Source: Solirubrobacter deserti
GTDB taxonomy: Bacteria > Actinomycetota > Thermoleophilia > Solirubrobacterales > Solirubrobacteraceae
Reading direction: 5' to 3'
Length of the DNA stretch: 64,000 nt
Assembly (NCBI RefSeq): GCF_003344625.1
Contig: NZ_QPKJ02000012.1
Span: 1-64,000, forward strand
This document shows, in pieces, positions 1 through 10,000 of the stretch. The number at the start of each line of letters is the position of its first letter. Position 1 is the first letter of the stretch. The notes below the pieces were generated by a model that saw nothing but the letters and a program-made list of their open reading frames with translations, did no database searches and had not been told where the DNA came from. Made by a program: the position numbers and the translations under genes.

Positions 1-233
1 CCACCCAGCTCGTTGTCGCCCCCGCGCCCCGGACGTGGGGAATGGCGACCGTCACCGGTCGTCCTGGACGTGATGGGCCGCGGTGGCCGGCGAGGGCGCG
101 GCGCTGCCACCCCGTCGCGGGCGCTGATCGAAGGCCCCGCGGTCGCCGGCTGCTCGAGCTGGACTCGGCACGCCTTCGCGGTCTCGGCGGCGGCCGCCTG
201 GCCTGGCGCGGGGAGCGCGACGAGCGCCGGCAC
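1..233 (-). CDS. Possible 5' part of a secreted protein, cut by window edge
   Basis: On the minus strand a frame stays open from a TAA near 292 to the window edge. It encodes a stretch resembling a signal peptide: a basic region (RRNKTVRR), a hydrophobic core (LALAVPALVALPA) and an AAAA cleavage-like segment. The only standard start in frame is GTG at 233, which would leave out the basic region. A GGAGG motif lies further upstream with no usable start behind it. What follows is Arg/Pro-rich and not recognisable. It may be a broken gene or chance coding in GC-rich DNA. Confidence 0.2.
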   Translation of the reverse strand, partial: MPALVALPAPGQAAAAETAKACRVQLEQPATAGPSISARDGVAAPRPRRPPRPITSRTTGDGRHSPRPGRGGDNELG

Positions 234-374
234 GGCCAGCGCGAGCCGGCGGACGGTCTTGTTTCGCCTTGCTGCCTCCGTGGCAGTCGTGGGTTACGGG
301 CTTCAAGACGCCCGGCACCCGGCACTGCCTCCAGGACGCATGTCCCGCCGATGTCCCGCGCTCGCGGGTCCGCT

Positions 375-1139
375 CTACGGTGTCGGCTTCTCACCGCCGT
401 CGACGACGAGGTCGGTGCCGGTGATCCAGCGCGCGCGGTCGGACGCGAGGAACGCCACGGCTTCGGCGATGTCGATCGGCGCGCCGATGCCGAGCGGGAC
501 GCCGGACGTGAGGTCGGTCGCTGTCAGGCCGAACGCGCCGGCGATGCCCTCGCGCACCAGGTCGGCGCCAGGGGTGGCCACGTTACCCGGCGTGATGGTG
601 TTCACGCGGATGCCACGCGCCGCGACCTCGGTGGCAAGGCCCTTCGAGTACGCGGTGAGGGCGGCCTTGGCCGCGGCGTAGTGCAGGACCGGAGCGGGCG
701 TGAGGTACGCCGCGCTGGAGGAGATGTTCACGATCACGCCCGAGCCGCGCTCGAGCATGTGCGGGAGCAGCGCGGCGTTCAGGCGCACGGCCGCGAGGAG
801 GTTCACGTCCAGGACGTGCTGCCACGCGTCCGGCGTGATCGTGCTCGATCCGCCCGGGAACGTCTCTGAAGCGCCGGCGTTGTTGACGACCACGTCCACG
901 CCGCCGAGCCGGTCGAGCGCGGCGGCGGCGATCGTCTCGACGCCCTCGACCGTGGAGACGTCGCCCTCGACGAAATGCACGCCGTCCGGGGGCGAAGGCG
1001 GGGCCGTGCGGGCGGTGGCGAAGACCTGCGCGCCCTCGGCGGCGAGGCGTTCGGCAATCGCGGCACCGATGCCGCGGGAGCCGCCGGTCACAAGGACCCG
1101 GCGGCCGGCGAACTCATCGTTATTGACCATGCGGTCCAC
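375..1139 (-). CDS. SDR family NAD(P)-dependent oxidoreductase
   Basis: A 254-residue classical short-chain dehydrogenase. The Rossmann nucleotide motif TGGSRGIG lies near residues 18-25, the NNAG structural motif follows in the middle, and the catalytic Ser plus YAAAK pair come after it. The C-terminus GTDLVVDGG is typical of classical SDRs. GTG at 1139 has a GGTGG-like ribosome site; ATG at 1130 is the alternative start. The gene is divergent from a TetR regulator 49 bp away with a palindrome in the gap, so it is probably the regulator's target. Substrate is unknown; low-molecular-weight alcohol or ketone chemistry is only the family default. Confidence 0.9.
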   Translation of the reverse strand: MDRMVNNDEFAGRRVLVTGGSRGIGAAIAERLAAEGAQVFATARTAPPSPPDGVHFVEGDVSTVEGVETIAAAALDRLGGVDVVVNNAGASETFPGGSSTITPDAWQHVLDVNLLAAVRLNAALLPHMLERGSGVIVNISSSAAYLTPAPVLHYAAAKAALTAYSKGLATEVAARGIRVNTITPGNVATPGADLVREGIAGAFGLTATDLTSGVPLGIGAPIDIAEAVAFLASDRARWITGTDLVVDGGEKPTP

Positions 1140-1146
1140 AATACCA

Positions 1147-1175
1147 CCGTTCTGGACCGTTAAGTACAGAACCGG
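1147..1175. promoter_or_regulatory. Candidate TetR operator between divergent SDR and TetR genes
   Basis: The arms TTCTG (1150-1154) and CAGAA (1167-1171) are perfect inverted repeats separated by 12 bp and extend imperfectly to CCGTTCTG/CAGAACCGG. The element fills most of the 49-bp gap between two divergent start codons, where a TetR dimer would be expected to bind and control both genes. Assignment rests on position and symmetry only. Confidence 0.5.
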
Positions 1176-1188
1176 CTAAGCTGTGGGC

Positions 1189-1773
1189 ATGGCACGTCCG
1201 CGCGAGTTCGACGAGCGAGCCGTCCTGGAAGCCGCGCAGGGCGCGTTCCGCACACACGGCTACGCCGGCACGTCGTTGCAGCAGCTCATGGGGGCGACCG
1301 GGCTCGGGAAGGGCAGCCTGTACGCGGCGTTCGGCGACAAGCGCGGGCTGTACCTGCGCGTGTTGGGCGACTACGCACAGCGCAGCGTCGCCTCCGTCGA
1401 GCAAGCGCTGGAGGGGCCGCGCGCGATCGACGCGCTGCGCGAGCACCTGCTGGGGCTCGCGCGCTCTTCGAACACCGGGCCCAGCTGCCTGTTGGCCAGC
1501 TCGACCGCCGAGCTCGCGGCCGTCGACGCCGACGTCGGGCAGTGCGTCAAGCGGGCCTTCCGCGAGATCGAGGCGTCCTACGTCGGTGCGGTCACACGGG
1601 CCCAGGACGAGGGTGACATCGACGCCGACGCGGACCCCAAGGCCCTCGGCGGTCTCCTGCTCGCCGTTTCGCGCGGCCTCGAAGCGCTCGGCCACGCGGG
1701 GGTGCCGGAAACGTCACTCGTCCAGGCGGTCGAGGCGGCGCTCGCCGGGCTGCCGCGCCCGCCGGGACGCTGA
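1189..1773 (+). CDS. TetR/AcrR family transcriptional regulator
   Basis: A 194-residue one-domain repressor. The N-terminal helix-turn-helix shows the family pattern (REFDERAVLEAA, then GYAGTSLQQL, then GKGSLYAAFGDKRGL) within residues 5-50. The rest is an alpha-helical ligand domain with one conserved-looking Cys region (GPSCLLASS). ATG at 1189 gives the usual MARPREFD start; GTG at 1183 is possible. The gene is divergent from the SDR gene at 375-1139 and probably represses it and itself through the palindrome at 1147-1175. The inducer is unknown. Confidence 0.9.
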   Translation: MARPREFDERAVLEAAQGAFRTHGYAGTSLQQLMGATGLGKGSLYAAFGDKRGLYLRVLGDYAQRSVASVEQALEGPRAIDALREHLLGLARSSNTGPSCLLASSTAELAAVDADVGQCVKRAFREIEASYVGAVTRAQDEGDIDADADPKALGGLLLAVSRGLEALGHAGVPETSLVQAVEAALAGLPRPPGR

Positions 1774-1827
1774 CGCGCGCTCAGCCGCCGAGGGTGGCGT
1801 CGAAGACGACCCACAGCCGCACCGTGC

Positions 1828-2876
1828 TCAGACGAAGAAGTCCCCGGGGTCGAAGTCGAAGACGCCGCCGGGGTCGGCGGGAGCGGGCGTCGGGAACGCC
1901 GGAGGCTCCTCGTCCTCATCCTCCGGCTGGCTGCCGAAGCGATCGACGAGCGGCACGGGCGTGATGTCCGGGTTCCCGGCGGCTGTGGGCTCCTCGCCGA
2001 AGAGCCCTTCGACCGGGAGTCCGGCCGTCGGCGGGTGCAACTCGGCGTGGAGGCCGATCGCGTGACGGTTGTAGCGGTCCTCGTCACCGTGCTGCACGGT
2101 CATGACGTCGGCGCCGTACACCAGCTCCTTCGCGCCCTCGGTATCGCGTCCCCTCTGGTGGTAGCGCGTGTAGCCGTACTGGTTGAGATCGCGCTTGAGC
2201 AGCCCCAGGACCCCCTTCGTGAGCGCCGGCGTGGCCTTGCCGGGGAGCCCGAAGAGGTGGCCGACAGTCGTCTCGATGTCCCTGCGCTTGTCCGCGGTGT
2301 TGTTGCCCGCAAGCGGCGCCGGCACTTGTGCGCCGATGCTGCGCAGCTGCAGCAGCATCTTCTCGCGCACGGTCCGCGCCTTGGCCGCCTCCCCCATCGC
2401 CATCTCCTTCCGCTTGCTGTCCAGCGACGTGGTGCCGAGCATCACCGGGTCGAGCTGCGGATAGGTGATCTCGGCCACGTTGGGCGTTCGCACCCACCCC
2501 GCACCGGACTTGAGCAGGTGGTGGCCCACCGAGCCGCTGCTGGTGATGTCGAACCAGCCGATGTCGTGTCCGAGGTGGTCCTTGACGACGATGTCAGGGT
2601 CGCACCCCGCGTCGCCTGCAGCTGGATCGTCCAGCCGCGGGGCAGCGACATGGACCGGATGGACTGGCCGGCGAGCGACTCGACCGCGTACCCGAACGCG
2701 GCGTGCAGGTACTCGGTCGCGCCGCTCATGTCGATCTGCCGCAGCAGGCGCCCGGCCACGGCCCGGTTTCCCGCTGAGCGCTGCAACGCGAGGATCTGCT
2801 CCTGCGGTGGCGGCGTCGGGCGCCGGACCGACGCCGGCGCCTCGTCCGGGACTGCGGATCGAGCGCGGTCGTACAT
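1828..2876 (-). pseudogene. LQRSAGNRAV-type protein gene with a one-base frameshift
   Basis: Two minus-strand frames together make one protein of about 349 residues. The first (from ATG 2876) gives a Pro/Arg-rich leader, the motif LQRSAGNRAV at residues 31-40, then text ending WTIQLQATRG. The second continues with CDPDIVVKDHLGHDIGWFD and runs to the stop at 1828, ending in an acidic, Pro-rich tail. Adding one base to the CCCC run at 2605-2608 (GGGG on the coding strand) joins them with no other change and restores a length divisible by three. LQRxAGNRAV motifs are known from actinobacterial proteins linked to extracellular contractile injection systems, often with DUF4157 peptidases. No protease motif is visible here. 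It is either a sequencing error or a recent pseudogene. Confidence 0.65.
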
Positions 2877-2987
2877 GGTGGACGGACGCTAAGCCGCAGC
2901 TGTTCACTCAGTCAACATGTCCGCGCTCGAGCGCGGAGGCACGGGGACCGGGTGGTCTGCGTGCGGACGCGTCCGTCCACCGTGCGT

Positions 2988-3398
2988 CTATGGCGCCGTG
3001 GCCGAGAGCGTGAACACGACCGTCTTCCCGTAGCTTCCGGCGCGCAGCGAGTCGGTCTCGGAGACCGGCTGCTTGACGTCGATCGTGACCGCACGCTTGC
3101 CCACCGGGCCGTCGTAGCGGGCGAGGGCCAGCGGGACTCCGGACGCGCTCAGCGGCGCGAAGGCGGCGGTTGCGGCGCGCATCTGCACCGCCTGCGGCAG
3201 CGCCCACGCTCCGTTCACCAGCCGGCCCGTGGCGTTCGGGCTCGGGTCGTGGACGGACAGGACGGCCGCATCCTCGGACGACATGACCGAGCCGGTGAGC
3301 GCGGCCGTGTAGTCCTGCGTGACGCCGGGCGTGAAGGTGCCCAGCGGCGCGGAGGAGGCCAGCGTCAGGCCGAGGGCGCTCGGCACGGTGCCGCCGAG
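2988..3398 (-). other. Shared C-terminal domain, long form (copy 1)
   Basis: This segment encodes the last 136 residues of the giant dehydrogenase-like protein. It begins LGGTVPSALGLTL, has the FTPGV plus Y block near position 22-30, an inserted GRLVNGAWALPQ segment, and ends GSYGKTVVFTLSATAP at the stop codon. It matches five other proteins in the window, and the insertion groups it with copy 5 (22258-22662). Confidence 0.8.
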
Positions 3399-6300
3399 CG
3401 TGACGTCGGCCTCGACGTCCTCGACCGGCGGCGGCTGGTCGAGCCCGCGGATGCGGACGTTGCGGAAGAACACGTCGTCACCGGCGGCGTGATTCTGCAG
3501 GCCGATGAAGCCGGGCACGGTCATCCGGTTCGGGTCGGTGTTGGTGAAGTCGTTGATCTTCACCCCGTTCAACCACACCTGGATGCGCTGGCCCTCGACG
3601 ATGAGCTCGTACGCGTTCCACTGGCCGGGCGCCTTCAGGACGGCGTCGCGGGCGGCGGCGTCCGGCGCGCTGTAGTTGTAGATCGCGCCGGTCGTCGAGT
3701 CCGGGTCGTCGGTGGCGTCGATCTGTACCTCGTGCCCGCGCGTGAACGCGACGTTCCAGTCGTTGCCCGGGTCCGGGAACCCGACGAAGACGCCCGAGTT
3801 GTCGTCGCCCGCGAGCTTCCAGTCGAGCTTGAGGCTGTACCGGTCGAAGCGCTCGCCGGGCCACCACAGCATGCCTGCGTTGCCCACCGTCTTCAGCGAG
3901 CAGTCAGCTTGGCGGGCGAACGAGCCGGCGCTGGCCTGCCGCCAGCCGGCGAGGCTGTCGAGCGTGCCGTCGAAGAGGCTGCGGTAGCCGGGCTCGATCG
4001 TCTGCGGTGTGCAGATGTCACGCGCCGCCCCGAGCTTGAGCAGGTCGACGTTGACCCATCCGTCGTCGCCCGCGTCGTAGCGCAGCGTGATGGTGTTGCT
4101 GCCGGCCTCGAGGTCGAGCTGACGCGTGGCGAACGCCCACGTCTTCCAGTCCACCGTGGTCGGCAGCGACAACGGCTCGACCTCGGTGCCGTTGACCAGC
4201 AGGGAGACGACCTTGGTCTTGGTGCTCGGGTTGGGCCCGTTGGCGTAGCGCACGTGCACGGGCTGCGGGCCGGCCTGCGCCGCGTTGACCGTGAAGGTCA
4301 CGCCGGAGCCCTGCGTGGTCATGTTGTCGACGAAGCCCGACCCCGAGTACTTGCTGTGGTCGGTGTTGATGCCGGCGCCCCCGAACACCGCAGCCTCCTC
4401 GGCCTCGTAGAAGCCGAGGTCGGCCGGAGCCTGGTAGCCCGGGACGGCGTTGGCCGTGTACCAGACCTCGGTGCTCCACAGCGACTCGCCGTCGGCGGCG
4501 CTGAACGGCCGCGCCGAGCGCAGGTGGATCACGCGGCCCGGCTTGACGCCCGGCACCTCCAGCTCGACGGTGCGCCCGTCAGCGCTGACGGTGGCGCCCG
4601 TCACGGACAGCGTCTCCTGGTCGAGCTTGGGCCCGCCGTAGGCCGCGGTGGCGTTGTAGCGCCACTGCTGCGCCCGGTAGCGCGCCGCGAGGTTCTGTCG
4701 CGTCGCCTCCGACAGCGGCTTGGTGTAGGTCATCCGGAAGCCGGTGCGGGTGATCTCCGTCTTGAGGATGTCCATCGTGACGGTGGTGTTGGCCCGCAGC
4801 TTCTGGAACCCGTAGCGGGCCTTGCCCGGCTGGTTCCAGTTGCCGTCGTAGCCGATGCCGCCGAGGTAGAGGCCGCCGTCCGGCCCGACTGCGACCTCGT
4901 TGATGCCGGCCTCCAGGCCTTGGGTCATGCGGTACAGCGCGCCCTGGAGCTTGCCTTCGACCTCCTCGAGGAAGACGCGCTGCAGGCCGCCGTAGGTGAC
5001 GTCGCCGATCGCCAGCTGGCCCGTGAACAGGCCCTCCTCCATGACGACCGGGGTCGACGGGGAGTTGGCGATCTCGTTGTGCGGCATCCACACGACGGGC
5101 GGCGTGGCCGGCCGGTCGTCGAAGCGGCCCGAGACGTTGGCGCCGCTGACCGGGTCCCGGAACGTCGTGAACATGTTGTAGAAGCCGCCGGGCTTGATCT
5201 CGACGAGCTTGCTGGTGGGCACCCAGCCGCCCTGGTTGTCGGTGACCAGCAGGCGCCCGCCCGGCCCGAAGTTGATGCCGTTCGGGGTGCGCAGGCCGCC
5301 CGCGATGTACTCGATGAGCCCGGTGTCCTTGTTGACCTTGGCGACCGTCCCGCGGTCGGGCGACGGCTGGGGGAGGGTCGTGAGCCCGGCGCGGTCCAGC
5401 GCGCCGGACAGCGCGACGTAGAAGTGCCCGTCCTTGTAGGGCAGGCCGAACGCGAACTCGTGGTAGTTGTTCGCGTACGGCCAGCTGGCCAGCCGCACGC
5501 GGCCTTCGAAGAAGCCGTCGCCGTCGGCGTCGACGAGGCGGTCCAGGCCGGCCTTGGTCGAGACGTAGGTCACGCCCTCGACGACGGCCACGCCCTGGGG
5601 CTCCTGCAGCCCGGTCGCGACCTCGGTGTAGGTGACCTTGGACAGATCCACGTCGCCCTGCACGTTCCTGACGCGGTAGAGCTTGCCGTTGGACGAGGTC
5701 TGCGCGGCGCCCCAGGTCAGCACGGCCGCGCTGCCGTCCGGGTACCAGGCGATGCCGGACACGTCGGGCCGGAAGGCGTCAGGCCGCAGCTGGCTCAGCG
5801 TGAAGCTCGGGTGCACGGCGTTCAGCGGCGAGCCGTCACCGGGCAGGTCGCTGAGGTTCTCGCACTCCTTGACGCCGGGCGCCACGACGCGGGCGCCGCC
5901 GCCCTCGACCTTCAGCACGGAGGTCGGCACGGTCTCGAACGCGGTCTGGCCCGGGGGCCGCCACTGCAGCTGCAGTCGGGCGCCGCCGCCGGCCTGGAAG
6001 TAGCGGACCTCGAGCGCGTGGGTGCCGGCCGTGAGCGTGACCTCGCCGTCCTTGGCGGTGTCGGCGTGCACGCCGTCGTGGTCGATCACCGGCTGGCCGT
6101 CGATCAGCAGCCGGGAGCCGTCGTCGCTGACCAGCCGGAACGTGTAGGTGCCGGCCTGCGCGACCTGGAGGTCGGCGACCACCTGCGCCAGGAAGTTGGT
6201 CGTGTACGACTCCCAGTCGGCCGCCGTGCTCCAGTCGATCGTCGGCCGCAGCACGTCGACGTTGGGCGTCTGGCCCGGCTTGAGGTTGCACAGCGTCTGC

Positions 6301-6848
6301 AGCGCCGTGTTGACGTTGAAGATGCGCAGCGTCACGCCGTCCTCGGTGATCTCCGTGGCGCGCGCCACGACGATGTGGTCGATGTTGATGGGGCCGTTGT
6401 TGCCGGGGCCCGTGCGCAGGTCGAGCTGGTTGACGCCGGCGGTCAGCGGGACGAGCACGGTCACGGTCGACCACGTGGCCCAGCTGGCGGTGACGGGGAA
6501 CAGGACCGGCACGTCGGTGGTGCCGTTGACCGTGAGCGTGAAGCGGCGGCTCGCGAGCCCGGTGCCCGGATTCGCGTTCGCGTACCGGACCGTGACCCGG
6601 TGCGTGCCGGCCTCGGCGGCGTTCACGCGCAGCACGACGCCCGCGTTGCCGAACAGCTGGTCGACGAAGCCCGTGCCGGTGTAGCCGGCGTGCTCGGTCT
6701 CGGTGCCGGCGCCGTCGTGCAGCGCTCCCGTCTCCGCTTCGCAGACGGCGTCCAGCGCGCACGGCGTCGTCTGCGCCGTCGCCGGGCTCGCCCACACGGT
6801 GAGCGCCAGTGTCGCCGCCGCGATCACACGGGGCGTCCGTATCCGCAC
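2988..6848 (-). CDS. Giant secreted CBM / PA14 / sorbosone-dehydrogenase-like / DUF1080 protein
   Basis: A 1286-residue secreted protein. GTG 6848 is chosen because AGGAGAGG lies just upstream and the product starts with a clean signal peptide (RIRTPRVIAAATLAL, cleavage after ATAQ). Modules in order: CBM6/35-like (26-163), PA14 (about 176-306, with VSDDGSRLLIDGQPVID), a beta-propeller like soluble sugar or sorbosone dehydrogenases (about 333-800), a second CBM (809-943), a DUF1080 concanavalin-type module (953-1133, RSLFDGTLDSLAGW onward), and the shared C-terminal domain (1151-1286). DUF1080 proteins include 3-keto-disaccharide hydrolases. Combined oxidation and hydrolysis of glycans outside the cell is the inferred role; cofactor binding is not proven by sequence. 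It is divergent from the GH95 gene. Confidence 0.88.
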   Translation of the reverse strand: MRIRTPRVIAAATLALTVWASPATAQTTPCALDAVCEAETGALHDGAGTETEHAGYTGTGFVDQLFGNAGVVLRVNAAEAGTHRVTVRYANANPGTGLASRRFTLTVNGTTDVPVLFPVTASWATWSTVTVLVPLTAGVNQLDLRTGPGNNGPINIDHIVVARATEITEDGVTLRIFNVNTALQTLCNLKPGQTPNVDVLRPTIDWSTAADWESYTTNFLAQVVADLQVAQAGTYTFRLVSDDGSRLLIDGQPVIDHDGVHADTAKDGEVTLTAGTHALEVRYFQAGGGARLQLQWRPPGQTAFETVPTSVLKVEGGGARVVAPGVKECENLSDLPGDGSPLNAVHPSFTLSQLRPDAFRPDVSGIAWYPDGSAAVLTWGAAQTSSNGKLYRVRNVQGDVDLSKVTYTEVATGLQEPQGVAVVEGVTYVSTKAGLDRLVDADGDGFFEGRVRLASWPYANNYHEFAFGLPYKDGHFYVALSGALDRAGLTTLPQPSPDRGTVAKVNKDTGLIEYIAGGLRTPNGINFGPGGRLLVTDNQGGWVPTSKLVEIKPGGFYNMFTTFRDPVSGANVSGRFDDRPATPPVVWMPHNEIANSPSTPVVMEEGLFTGQLAIGDVTYGGLQRVFLEEVEGKLQGALYRMTQGLEAGINEVAVGPDGGLYLGGIGYDGNWNQPGKARYGFQKLRANTTVTMDILKTEITRTGFRMTYTKPLSEATRQNLAARYRAQQWRYNATAAYGGPKLDQETLSVTGATVSADGRTVELEVPGVKPGRVIHLRSARPFSAADGESLWSTEVWYTANAVPGYQAPADLGFYEAEEAAVFGGAGINTDHSKYSGSGFVDNMTTQGSGVTFTVNAAQAGPQPVHVRYANGPNPSTKTKVVSLLVNGTEVEPLSLPTTVDWKTWAFATRQLDLEAGSNTITLRYDAGDDGWVNVDLLKLGAARDICTPQTIEPGYRSLFDGTLDSLAGWRQASAGSFARQADCSLKTVGNAGMLWWPGERFDRYSLKLDWKLAGDDNSGVFVGFPDPGNDWNVAFTRGHEVQIDATDDPDSTTGAIYNYSAPDAAARDAVLKAPGQWNAYELIVEGQRIQVWLNGVKINDFTNTDPNRMTVPGFIGLQNHAAGDDVFFRNVRIRGLDQPPPVEDVEADVTLGGTVPSALGLTLASSAPLGTFTPGVTQDYTAALTGSVMSSEDAAVLSVHDPSPNATGRLVNGAWALPQAVQMRAATAAFAPLSASGVPLALARYDGPVGKRAVTIDVKQPVSETDSLRAGSYGKTVVFTLSATAP

Positions 6849-6907
6849 AGTCCCTCTCCTCTCGTGAGCGGCGCGCTCCTGCATAAACGCCGCGCGGTGA
6901 CATATTC

Positions 6908-6936
6908 GTTCTATCAGTCGACGAATTCGCGCGCAA
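6908..6936 (-). promoter_or_regulatory. Candidate promoter for the 2988-6848 gene
   Basis: Read on the minus strand, TTGCGC (6931-6936) and TAGAAC (6908-6913) are separated by exactly 17 bp, giving a -35/-10 pair about 60 bp before the start codon. The TGTCTGACA motif lies just upstream at 6947-6955. Confidence 0.4.
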
Positions 6937-6946
6937 GGTGCCCGAC

Positions 6947-6955
6947 TGTCAGACA
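6947..6955. promoter_or_regulatory. TGTCTGACA operator-like motif (site 1)
   Basis: The plus strand reads CTGTCAGACAA, so the minus strand reads TTGTCTGACAG. The site lies in the gap between the divergent dehydrogenase-like and GH95 genes. The same core occurs at 12282-12290 and 28053-28061. It fits the TNGTNNNACNA pattern known for FCD-type GntR regulators. Confidence 0.45.
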
Positions 6956-7046
6956 ATGCTGGTAGCTTTGCGTCGATTCGATCGAGCGTTCAGGTCTCGA
7001 TCGACGGAAAAGCGTCGTGGGAGACGGCGTCCGGGAGGAGAGGGCG

Positions 7047-10000
7047 ATGGTCGATCTGAGTCGTCGGCAGGTGTTCAAGGCCGGTGCGGCGGGCGCGGGC
7101 GCGGGCGCGCTCATGCTGCGCGGTGGCTGGCCCGGGTCCGTGCAGGCGCACGGGCCCTTGCCGGCTGCGAGCACCGGGGACCTGAAGCTGTGGTACGACG
7201 AGCCTGCGGGCAGCACGTGGCTGCGAGCGCTGCCCGTCGGCAACGGCCGGCTCGGGGCCATGGTGTTCGGCAACGTCGAGGCCGAGACGTTGCAGCTCAA
7301 CGAGGACACCGTCTGGGCCGGCGGACCGTACGACTCGGCCAACCCCGCGGGCGCGCAGGCGTTGGCCGAGATCCGGCGCCTCGTGTTCGAGAACCGCTGG
7401 GCGGACGCGCAACGGCTGGTCGACCAGGCCATGCTGGGCAAGCCGGTCGGGCAGCTCGCCTACCAGCCGGTCGGCAACCTGCGGCTCGCGTTCGGGGCCC
7501 TCGGCGCCGTGTCCGAGTACCGGCGGGAGCTCGACCTGGACACGGCGACGTCCACGGTCGAGTTCGTGGCGGGCGGGACGCGTTTCCGGCGCGAGGTCAC
7601 CGCTAGCGCCGTCGACCAGGTGATCGCGGTGCGGTTGACCGCGGACCGGGCGGGGGCGATCACCTTCTCGGCGAGCTTCGACAGCCCGCAACGCACGACC
7701 ACCTCGAGCCCGGACGGCACGACCGTCGCCCTCGATGGCATCTCGGCCGACATGGAAGGCGTCAAGGGCTCCGTGCGCTTCCTCGCGCTGGCCCGGGCGG
7801 TGGCCGAGGGCGGCACCGTGACCAGCACGGGCGCGAAGCTGACGGTCACGGGCGCCGACGCGGTGACGCTGCTGGTCTCGATCGGCTCCAGCTACGTCGA
7901 CTTCAAGAACGTCGACGGTGACTACCAGGGGATCGCCTACGAGCATCTGCGCAGGGCCGAGCGCCGGCGCTACGACCGCCTGTACGCGCGGCACGTGGAG
8001 GACTATCAGGCGCTGTTTCACCGCGCTTCGCTGGACCTCGGGCGCACGGACGCCGCCGATCTGCCCACCGACGACCGCATCGCCCGCCACGCCGGCGGCG
8101 ACGACCCGCACTTCTCCGAGTTGCTGTTCCAGTACGGGCGCTACCTGCTGATCTCCAGCTCCCGGCCGGGAACGCAGCCCGCAAACCTCCAGGGCCTGTG
8201 GAACGACCTGATGGCGCCGTCGTGGGACTCCAAGTACACGATCAACGTCAACCTCCCGATGAACTACTGGCCCGCGGGGCCGGCCAACCTGGCCGAGTGC
8301 ACCGAGCCGGTGTTCGGCCTCGTCCAGGACCTCACGGTCTCCGGGGCGCGCACGGCCCAAGCCCAGTACGGGGCGGGCGGCTGGGTCACGCACCACAACA
8401 CGGACGCCTGGCGCGGCACGTCGGTCGTCGACGGCGCCTTCTGGGGCATGTGGCAGACGGGCGGCGCGTGGCTGAGCGTGATGCTGTGGGAGCACTTCCG
8501 CTTCACCGGCGACGTCCGCGCCCTGCGCGCGCACTATCCCGCGATCAGGGGCGCCGCCCAGTTCTTCCTGGAGACGCTGGTGGAGGAGCCGAACCTCGGC
8601 TATCTGGTGACCAACCCGTCCAACTCGCCCGAGCTGGCGCACCACCCGAACGCGTCCATCTGCGCGGGTCCGACGATGGACAACCAGCTGCTGCGCGACC
8701 TGTTCGACGCGTGCGCGCAGGCCGGCGAACGGCTCGGGGACGACCCGGGCTTCCGGCAGCGGGTGCTGGCCGCCCGTGACCGCCTCCCGCCGATGAAGAT
8801 CGGCGCGCGCGGGAACCTGCAGGAGTGGCTCTACGACTGGGTGGAGCCCGAGACGACGCACCGCCACATCTCCCACCTGTACGGCCTGCATCCGAGCAAC
8901 CAGATCACCAAGCGCGACACGCCGGAGCTGTTCGAGGCGGCGCGCCGGACCCTGGAGCTGCGCGGGGACGACGGCACGGGCTGGTCGCTGGCGTGGAAGA
9001 TCAACTTCTGGGCCCGCATGGAAGAGGCCGAGCGCGCGCACCAACTGCTCGGCGACCTCGTCGTGCCGGCGCGGCTGGCGCCGAACATGTTCGACCTGCA
9101 CCCGCCGTTCCAGATCGACGGCAACTTCGGCGCCACCGCCGGCATCGCGGAGATGCTCCTGCACAGCCACAACGACGAGCTGCACCTGCTGCCCGCGCTG
9201 CCGTCCGCGTGGCCGACGGGCCGCGTGGCCGGGCTGCGCGGGCGCGGCGGGTACACCGTCGGCGCCGCCTGGAGCGCCGGGCAGGCGGATGAGCTGCTCG
9301 TCACCGCCGACCGCCGCGGTCCCATCCGGCTGCGGGCCGCCGCCGTGGAGGGCCGCTTCCTGCTCAAGGACACCACCTACGGCGGGCAGGTCCCGCACAC
9401 GCTCGTCGCTCCGGGCCTGATCGAGTTCGACGCCCGCCCGGGCCACACCTACCGCGTGCAGGTCCTGCAGAAGGTCGTCGTCACCGCGCCGAGCGAGCTG
9501 GTCCCGGGCCAGGCGGCGACGGTGAAGGTGGAGCTGCGGTCGATCGATCGCGCCGTCCCGCGCTCGGTCGCGACGCTCGAGGTGCCCGCGGGCTGGACGG
9601 TCACGCCGAGCCAGTACGAGCTGCGCCGCGTCCCGCGCAACGGATCGACCGTCCTCGTCTTCGAGGTCACGCCCGGGCTCGACGGCCCGTTCGGCGACCA
9701 GCCGCTGACCGCACGCGTCACCGGCGCCGACTGGTCGGCGGCGGCGACCGCCTGGACGTCGGTGTTGGTGGAGCGCACGTTCGCCGAGAGCCTGAACAAC
9801 GTCGCGGTCACCGACGACGCCAACACCAACCTGGGCGACTTCGACGGCGGTCGCGCGAGCCTGTCCGCCCAGGCGCTGGCCTCGGTGGGCGTGCGCCCGG
9901 GCGGCGCGGTGGACTTCAGCGGCCTGCGCTTCGCGTGGCCCGACGCGGCGCCCGGGACGCCCGACAACGTCGTCGCGTCGGGCCAGGTGCTCAAGCTCGC

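Noticed and set aside
1828..2907. A single 359-residue protein starting at 2907
   Set aside because: The first ~90 residues in that frame are Arg/Gly/Ala shadow sequence, while the LQRSAGNRAV motif lies in another frame. A frameshifted gene explains both halves better.
2952..6965. A 1337-codon open frame on the plus strand
   Set aside because: It lies antisense to the giant dehydrogenase-like gene. Its product is Arg/Val/Gly-rich without domains, as expected from G/C third positions, while the minus-strand frame has a signal peptide and clear modules.
6990..9446. An 818-codon open frame on the minus strand
   Set aside because: Antisense to the GH95 gene; low-complexity Arg/Gly/Val text only.
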